Shown piece by piece: positions 6,903-11,398 of a stretch of DNA of 11,398 nt (the first letter of the stretch is position 1; each line of letters begins with the position of its first letter). Source of the DNA: Desulfobacterales bacterium. Its GTDB lineage: Bacteria > Desulfobacterota > Desulfobacteria > Desulfobacterales > Desulfobacteraceae. The notes beneath the pieces were generated by a model. The model ran no database searches, was not told the DNA's origin, and saw only the letters and a list, made by a program, of their open reading frames with translations. The position numbers and the translations under genes are program-made. Where the stretch lies: NCBI GenBank assembly GCA_022361535.1, contig JAKSAU010001141.1, positions 1 to 11,398 of the forward strand, in the 5' to 3' direction.

Positions 6903-8678
6903 GTGAAGGTTCTTTTTATCAATCCTTCCTGCCTGGAGCCCCGGGTAACGGACGATGATGCCCTGCAGGTACCCATCGGACTTTATTATCTGGCCGCAAG
7001 CCTTATGGACAAGGGAATTCAGGCTGGCATTTTAAATCTTGCCCCGGCAGGGCCGGCAAATCAGTCAAAAACGGCAAACAAAAGCCAGTATCCGGACCCC
7101 GTGACGTTGTTCAAGGATGCCATTAAGCGGGAACAGCCTGATGTGCTGGGTTTTTCAGTCACCAATCCCAGCCGCGTTAATGCAGTGGAATGTGCCCGCA
7201 TTGCCCGTCAACTGCTTCCCGAATGCCTGATTGTATTTGGCGGACCCGCCCCCACGTTTATGGTCAAACATCTATTTAATACCTGCCCGGCCTTGGATGT
7301 CATTATCAAAGGAGAAGGGGAAATCAGTACTGACCGGTTGGTAACGGCTTTAGCTTCCCATAAAAAGGCTGAAGGGAAAATACATGACAGAAAAACACTT
7401 GCACCTGAATTAACCCATAAGCTTGAAGACATTCCGGGCATTATCTTTCGTCAGGGAAATGATTTTCATGATAGTGGTACAGCGCAACTCGTCCAGGATC
7501 TGGATACCTTACCCCACCCATCCAAGTACTTTACTTACCAGCATCTGGCTATGTCCAGGGGATGTCCTGGCAGGTGCACCTTTTGCGGTTCACCAAAGTT
7601 TTGGGGGAACACATCTGTGCGTCGGCACTCCCCGGACTGGTTTTTTACAGAAATTAAAGCGTTGGCTCAAAAAGGCGTATCTCACTTTTTCATTTCCGAT
7701 GACACCTTCACTATGGAGACCGGGGCTGTAAAGGCGTTGTGCCTTAAAATTATCAACGCCGGGCTGAAAATCACATGGAACGCCATCTCACGTGTGGATT
7801 ATATAGACGAATCCATTCTTCCCCTTATGCGGCAGGCCGGATGTATCCAGATCAGCTTCGGGATTGAATCCGGATCGGACAAAATTAAAAAAGTGTTGGG
7901 CAAGCCCATTGATAACGAAACCTGTATAGCGGTTTTCAACTTGGTACGGTCATATGGTATTTTGCCCCGCGCTTATTTTATTTACGGTTCTCCCGGGGAA
8001 ACCGATGACACGATTCAGGACAGTGTGGAATTAATGGAGCGTCTGGCCCCTTTGAGCACAGTTTTTTATATGCTGGTAACATTTCCCGGAACCCGGCTGT
8101 ACAAACGGGCTATTGATAAAGGATGGACCCAAGAGGAAGTCTGGAAACAGGATATCGAAGACCTGCCCTGGTTTGAACTGGATAAATCAATGGATTTTAA
8201 CCAGGTCAAAAAATGGGGGGATCGGTTAAGAAAAGCTTTTTTCACCAACATTGCCACCTTTGTTGACCGTATCGAACTCAAACCTGAAAAAGCGCTTTTC
8301 CCCTTTCATTCAGACTTTTTATCCAGGCTTGCCATGACGTTCTTTCAAGGCGAATATGCACAGGATTCAAGAATTGAAAATCCGGAACGGATTGCAGCAA
8401 ATTTGTTTGAAAAGGCCTTGGACTATCACCCTGATGTAAGAGCTTACTACGGGCTTGCCATGATCCTGCAAAAAAACAGAAATTTTACAAAAGTCATAAG
8501 TCTTCTTGAAAAAGGTCTAAACCACTTCCCTGAAAACAAGGACCTGTCCGTATGCATGGGCGTTTGCCTTATGAATACAGGCAATTTTAAACAGGCCCTA
8601 ACCTTTTTTATCCCCTTTGACACAGACCCGGCCTTAGGGCATTATATAACGATCTGCAAACAACGCATCAATTCATAA
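6903..8678 (+). CDS. B12-binding radical SAM protein with C-terminal TPR-like repeats
   Basis: A 591-residue protein. Residues 1-165 form a cobalamin-binding-type Rossmann domain of the radical SAM class, with VPIGLYYLAASL, VLGFSVTNPS, VFGGPAPTF and VIIKGEGE. The radical SAM core (about 215-420) has the Cys-X3-Cys-X2-Cys cluster ligands C221, C225 and C228 in SRGCPGRCTFCGSP. Later core motifs include FFISDDTF, FGIESGSD and FIYGSPGET. The last 90 residues (about 500-591) look like two to three tetratricopeptide repeats, probably for protein contact. The class includes methyltransferases and ring-forming enzymes; the substrate here is unknown. The GTG start lies 5 bp after the nitroreductase stop and lacks a strong Shine-Dalgarno, consistent with translational coupling. 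The next gene begins 16 bp after its stop. It needs S-adenosylmethionine, a [4Fe-4S] cluster and probably cobalamin, all typical of an anaerobe. Confidence 0.93.
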   Translation: MKVLFINPSCLEPRVTDDDALQVPIGLYYLAASLMDKGIQAGILNLAPAGPANQSKTANKSQYPDPVTLFKDAIKREQPDVLGFSVTNPSRVNAVECARIARQLLPECLIVFGGPAPTFMVKHLFNTCPALDVIIKGEGEISTDRLVTALASHKKAEGKIHDRKTLAPELTHKLEDIPGIIFRQGNDFHDSGTAQLVQDLDTLPHPSKYFTYQHLAMSRGCPGRCTFCGSPKFWGNTSVRRHSPDWFFTEIKALAQKGVSHFFISDDTFTMETGAVKALCLKIINAGLKITWNAISRVDYIDESILPLMRQAGCIQISFGIESGSDKIKKVLGKPIDNETCIAVFNLVRSYGILPRAYFIYGSPGETDDTIQDSVELMERLAPLSTVFYMLVTFPGTRLYKRAIDKGWTQEEVWKQDIEDLPWFELDKSMDFNQVKKWGDRLRKAFFTNIATFVDRIELKPEKALFPFHSDFLSRLAMTFFQGEYAQDSRIENPERIAANLFEKALDYHPDVRAYYGLAMILQKNRNFTKVISLLEKGLNHFPENKDLSVCMGVCLMNTGNFKQALTFFIPFDTDPALGHYITICKQRINS

Positions 8679-8694
8679 AAGAGAAGCGAAACCA

Positions 8695-10470
8695 ATGAGC
8701 AAGACCCAATCCCATCATCTGGCCAACATGGCCCGCAAGGAACTTGAACGCCAGGCAACCCGTCGTGATATCCTTTTCAGCGACGGACAAAACGCCCTGG
8801 ATAAAATTTTAGAATCGCCGTCCCCTGCTACCTTGATCCAGTCTTTTCCCGACCAGGATCTGTACTACCTTATGCACAAAATCGGTGTTCATGATTTTAC
8901 ACCTGTCCTGGCCATGGCAACGTCCGAGCAGTGGGAATATATCCTTGATGTGGAAGTCTGGGATGATGACCGGCTTGACACCCATATGATGACCCAGGCA
9001 TTTTCACAGCTGTTCAAGGCTGACCCGCAGCGGTTTCTGCGCTGGACCATTATGGATAAGCCCGATTTTTTCGAATACTATCTTTTTCAAAATATGACTG
9101 TAGTCGTCCGGGAACACGATGACCCGCCCCCGTCAGATTTTGAAGATTATACCACCTTTGACGATAAATTCTATTTCCGGTTTCCGGATAAAAGAGCAGG
9201 CAGTGGCGAAGATCAAAATGATGAACTACTCCCGGCAGAGTCTCCAGAAGACCATGCGCCCCATGAAGATGCACCGGAATTGATCGAAAACATACTCAAG
9301 ACCCTGGCCCAGATGGACCTATCTGTTTTTCACGGGCTGCTCCTTGAAACCTCAGCCCTGCTGCCTACAGAAACCGAGGAAGAACAATTCAGGCTAAAGA
9401 ATATCAGGCTGGCCGAAAAAGGATTCCTTCCCACACATGATGCCGTTGGGATTTACCAGCCTGTCAGTCGTTCGGAACTAAAAAAACGTCCCCAGGAATC
9501 TGAAAAAGACAACAATTTTGACCCCGAACTTCCCATGCCGCCTGTTTTTTTCACCCAGTTTCTGGAAACAGAAAGCCTTTTTGGCCAGACCCTGGCCCAC
9601 ATGAGATCTACCGGTGATACGACTAATCTGGACAGTGAACTGGCGGCCCTGCTCAATAAAATCATCTCCGCAGACCGGATCAAGATCAGGACCCGCGAGT
9701 CCATTGAAAAAACAATGGAAAAGGCCATGGCCTTTTTAAGCTTAGGGCTGGAAGTACTCCTTGACGGAGATACACAGGTTGAAAATGCTGTGGAACTGGT
9801 AAACGCATATTATATAGAAGACATTTTCAGAACCGGTTCCAGGGCGGGTATTACGCTTAAAACACAAGCTAAAACATGGTATGAGGCAAGTTTTCTCAAA
9901 AAAAACAATCTGCCCTTAAGTTTTTTAGGCGAATCCTATCTTGGTGTCATAGGGGGGCTTATGATCCAGCGTCCCATGTTTTTTGCCAACTATGCGGAAA
10001 AGGAATTGTACCGGCATTTTAAATCCCTTTCAGACATCCGGTCCACGGAACGCCTGCTTTCAGAAATCATCAGTATAGATGAATTCCTTTCAGGGCTGGA
10101 CATTGATACCGAAACATTTACCCAAGGTGTACTGACGTATAAAAGCATGATTTTAACAGTCTGGGCCAGAAATCGGATCGGATTAGGCAGCCAAACGGAA
10201 CACAGTCTTGAACCGATTCCCCAATCTGAATTCAAACCATTTTTCACAGCACTTTTTGACGGGTCATCCAAAATCAGCGAAACCCAGACCAAAGACATAG
10301 GACTATGGGCGGCTGAAGTATTGGACGTGTCAGAAACAGAACTTCCTGTTTCTCTGCAAAGCACTTTGTATGGTTTGATCAGGGAAATCGAAGAAGAATA
10401 CGGCCATGTCAAACCTGAAAGCCTGGATATACGGTTCATGCCCTTATTTTTACTGACTCAGGACGACTAA
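8695..10470 (+). CDS. DUF6178-like protein, function unknown
   Basis: A 591-residue, mostly helical, soluble protein with no signal peptide, membrane segment or cysteine cluster. The N-terminal pattern ILESPSPATLIQSFPDQDLYYLMHKIG (given in parts: ILESPSPATLIQ, then FPDQDLYYLM), followed by LAMATSEQWEYILDVEVWDDDRLD, matches my recollection of the DUF6178 family found mainly in Desulfobacterota. Residues 168-195 form an acidic, proline-containing linker, and the stretch around 140-160 is also acidic. The C-terminal half is helical without a recognisable catalytic motif. ATG 8695 is preceded by a weak purine-rich GAGAAG about 9 bases upstream. It sits between a radical SAM gene and a phosphopantetheinyl transferase gene with short gaps (16 and 29 bp), so it is probably co-expressed with them. 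It could be a scaffold or partner of the radical SAM protein; that is only an inference from position. Confidence 0.85.
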   Translation: MSKTQSHHLANMARKELERQATRRDILFSDGQNALDKILESPSPATLIQSFPDQDLYYLMHKIGVHDFTPVLAMATSEQWEYILDVEVWDDDRLDTHMMTQAFSQLFKADPQRFLRWTIMDKPDFFEYYLFQNMTVVVREHDDPPPSDFEDYTTFDDKFYFRFPDKRAGSGEDQNDELLPAESPEDHAPHEDAPELIENILKTLAQMDLSVFHGLLLETSALLPTETEEEQFRLKNIRLAEKGFLPTHDAVGIYQPVSRSELKKRPQESEKDNNFDPELPMPPVFFTQFLETESLFGQTLAHMRSTGDTTNLDSELAALLNKIISADRIKIRTRESIEKTMEKAMAFLSLGLEVLLDGDTQVENAVELVNAYYIEDIFRTGSRAGITLKTQAKTWYEASFLKKNNLPLSFLGESYLGVIGGLMIQRPMFFANYAEKELYRHFKSLSDIRSTERLLSEIISIDEFLSGLDIDTETFTQGVLTYKSMILTVWARNRIGLGSQTEHSLEPIPQSEFKPFFTALFDGSSKISETQTKDIGLWAAEVLDVSETELPVSLQSTLYGLIREIEEEYGHVKPESLDIRFMPLFLLTQDD

Positions 10471-10499
10471 AACACATTAGCCTGAAGTTGTTATCCATA

Positions 10500-11219
10500 A
10501 TGACGATGCCCAATTTACCAAAACCCGACAAAAAAGAGCCTGTGCCCGGCCTTCACATTTGGATACTGCCCCTTTGGGGCCTGGTCAAATCGATTTTAAA
10601 AACGCCGCCCCAGGCTGACTATGCTGTCCGGCGCCCCAAGGTGTTCAGTCACTCTGACTTTTACATCCAGGTTCTCTCTGAAGATGAACTGGAACGGTTG
10701 AACAATTTTAAAGCCATGAAAAAGCAGGTGGAATGGTTAGGGGGAAGGTATACTGCAAAAGCCATTACCCATGAAATACTTCTGCCTGAACAGCAACTGT
10801 CAGATATCACGATCAAGTACATGGAAAAAGGGGCGCCTTATCTTAAGGCGTTTTCGGATCATTGCCTGTCACTGTCACACAGTGGAAATTATACCGTTGC
10901 CGCATTGGCCCGGACGCCCGATATCCGAATGGGTATCGATCTTGAAAAGATCGGTCTTCCCCCTGACAAAAATTTTATGAAGACAGCCTTTACCCAAAAA
11001 GAAATCCAAGAAATGGGAGATCGCCCCCAAGACATATTCCGTTGCTGGACCCTCAAGGAAGCTTATTTAAAATATATACGGATGGGGTTTAATGAAAACC
11101 TGCATGACGTTGAGATTATTCAAGACAAAGTATTCTACCGGGGTGAAGAACAAAAGGTGACCTGCTGGTCCACCCAATCGGTATCAGACTACATGCTCAG
11201 TTTAGTCTGGTCAGATTAA
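10500..11219 (+). CDS. 4'-phosphopantetheinyl transferase (Sfp/ACPS superfamily)
   Basis: Transfers the 4'-phosphopantetheine arm from coenzyme A to a serine of an acyl or peptidyl carrier protein. Clear Sfp-type motifs are SLSHSGNYTVAALA (substrate and CoA contact), GIDLEKI with the Mg-binding acidic residues D147 and E149, and FRCWTLKEAYLKYIRMGF with W183, K186, E187 and K191. At 239 residues it has the length of the Sfp-type group rather than the short AcpS. The start is uncertain: ATG 10500 or ATG 10506 are both possible, and an upstream TTG at 10488 would add four residues; none has a strong Shine-Dalgarno. It is the last gene of the plus-strand operon, 29 bp after the DUF6178 gene. No carrier protein, synthase or other obvious client is encoded in the window, so its target is elsewhere. 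Confidence 0.92.
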   Translation: MTMPNLPKPDKKEPVPGLHIWILPLWGLVKSILKTPPQADYAVRRPKVFSHSDFYIQVLSEDELERLNNFKAMKKQVEWLGGRYTAKAITHEILLPEQQLSDITIKYMEKGAPYLKAFSDHCLSLSHSGNYTVAALARTPDIRMGIDLEKIGLPPDKNFMKTAFTQKEIQEMGDRPQDIFRCWTLKEAYLKYIRMGFNENLHDVEIIQDKVFYRGEEQKVTCWSTQSVSDYMLSLVWSD

Positions 11220-11287
11220 AGGCAAGAAAAATAGCGGACAAACAAGCTTTCTGGATGAAGACTACAGGAATTCTCAAAATAAATTTC

Positions 11288-11398
11288 CGATTGGCCCTGG
11301 TGAACAAGGGTATCCCATATAACAAATACCGGCTCGTTAGTTCTAAGAAGCGGCTGCCGAATTTTTTTCAAAAATCCGCCTGATGCCGTCTTCTCAGA
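11288..11398 (-). repeat. Imperfect hairpin repeat, right copy (inverted relative to left copy)
   Basis: Positions 11342-11398 form a long imperfect hairpin reaching the window edge. TCT (11342-11344) pairs with AGA (11396-11398), AGAAG (11346-11350) with CTTCT (11390-11394), and CGGC (11351-11354) with GCCG (11385-11388), with one mismatch and one bulge. An inner AT-rich stem spans about 11356-11365 and 11370-11379. On the minus strand, 11387-11352 matches 8-44 of the left copy closely. Weaker similarity runs inward to about 11288. It begins about 70 bp after the last operon gene, so it could also act as a transcription end or RNA-processing site. Nothing else is seen between 11220 and the edge. 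Confidence 0.7.

Noticed and set aside
6903..10470. Equal length (591 residues) of the radical SAM and DUF6178 proteins as a sign of duplication
   Set aside because: The sequences share no motifs; the equal length is a coincidence.
11343..11396. Short minus-strand peptide EDGIRRIFEKNSAAAS as the C-terminal tail of a transposase or other gene
   Set aside because: An in-frame TGA at 11394-11396 lies directly before it, so it is not the end of a longer frame.
11216..11397. Minus-strand open frame of about 60 codons entering from the right edge
   Set aside because: It overlaps the end of the phosphopantetheinyl transferase gene and runs through the structured repeat; the matching frame in the left copy does not encode a similar protein beyond the hairpin.
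11288..11398. Integron attC-like recombination site
   Set aside because: The stem architecture invites the comparison, but the RYYYAAC and GTTRRRY core pairs were not found at the stem ends in either copy.

Overview
The window most likely comes from a strictly anaerobic, sulfate-reducing-type member of the Desulfobacterota (Desulfobacteraceae-like). This is inferred from the content: two proteins with the same Fes-type [4Fe-4S] cysteine pattern, a DUF3786 protein, a DUF6178-type protein, a B12-binding radical SAM enzyme and a large hybrid histidine kinase. There is no rRNA, tRNA, CRISPR array, phage gene or intact transposase.

Layout. Positions 1-103 hold an imperfect hairpin repeat. An AT-rich gap leads to a plus-strand membrane hybrid histidine kinase (241-2592). 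It converges with three minus-strand genes whose transcription order is LuxR-type regulator with an Fe-S domain (5484-4564), DUF3786/Fe-S protein (4407-3595) and ADP-ribosylglycohydrolase-family protein (3523-2621). A 167-bp divergent region (5485-5651) separates these from a tight plus-strand operon: RdgB-type dITP/XTP pyrophosphatase (5652-6293), nitroreductase-family flavoprotein (6316-6897), B12-binding radical SAM protein with a TPR-like tail (6903-8678), DUF6178-like protein (8695-10470) and 4'-phosphopantetheinyl transferase (10500-11219). Positions 11288-11398 hold a second, inverted copy of the repeat seen at the left end.

How the parts may work together. The Fe-S/LuxR protein looks like a one-component, possibly redox- or iron-responsive regulator. 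An exact 11-bp word, GATATTCCCAA, lies 67-78 bp upstream of its own gene and of the DUF3786 gene. The first copy also sits just upstream of a good sigma-70-like promoter (TTTACA-N17-TATATT) for the rdgB operon. This suggests one regulator could control both divergent units. The rdgB operon mixes nucleotide-pool cleaning with a flavoprotein, a radical SAM enzyme and a carrier-protein-activating enzyme. No carrier protein is encoded here, so the common pathway is unknown.

The most unusual signals are non-coding. The flanking inverted repeats have hairpin stems that differ in sequence but stay paired, and the putative operator is duplicated around the Fe-S regulator.
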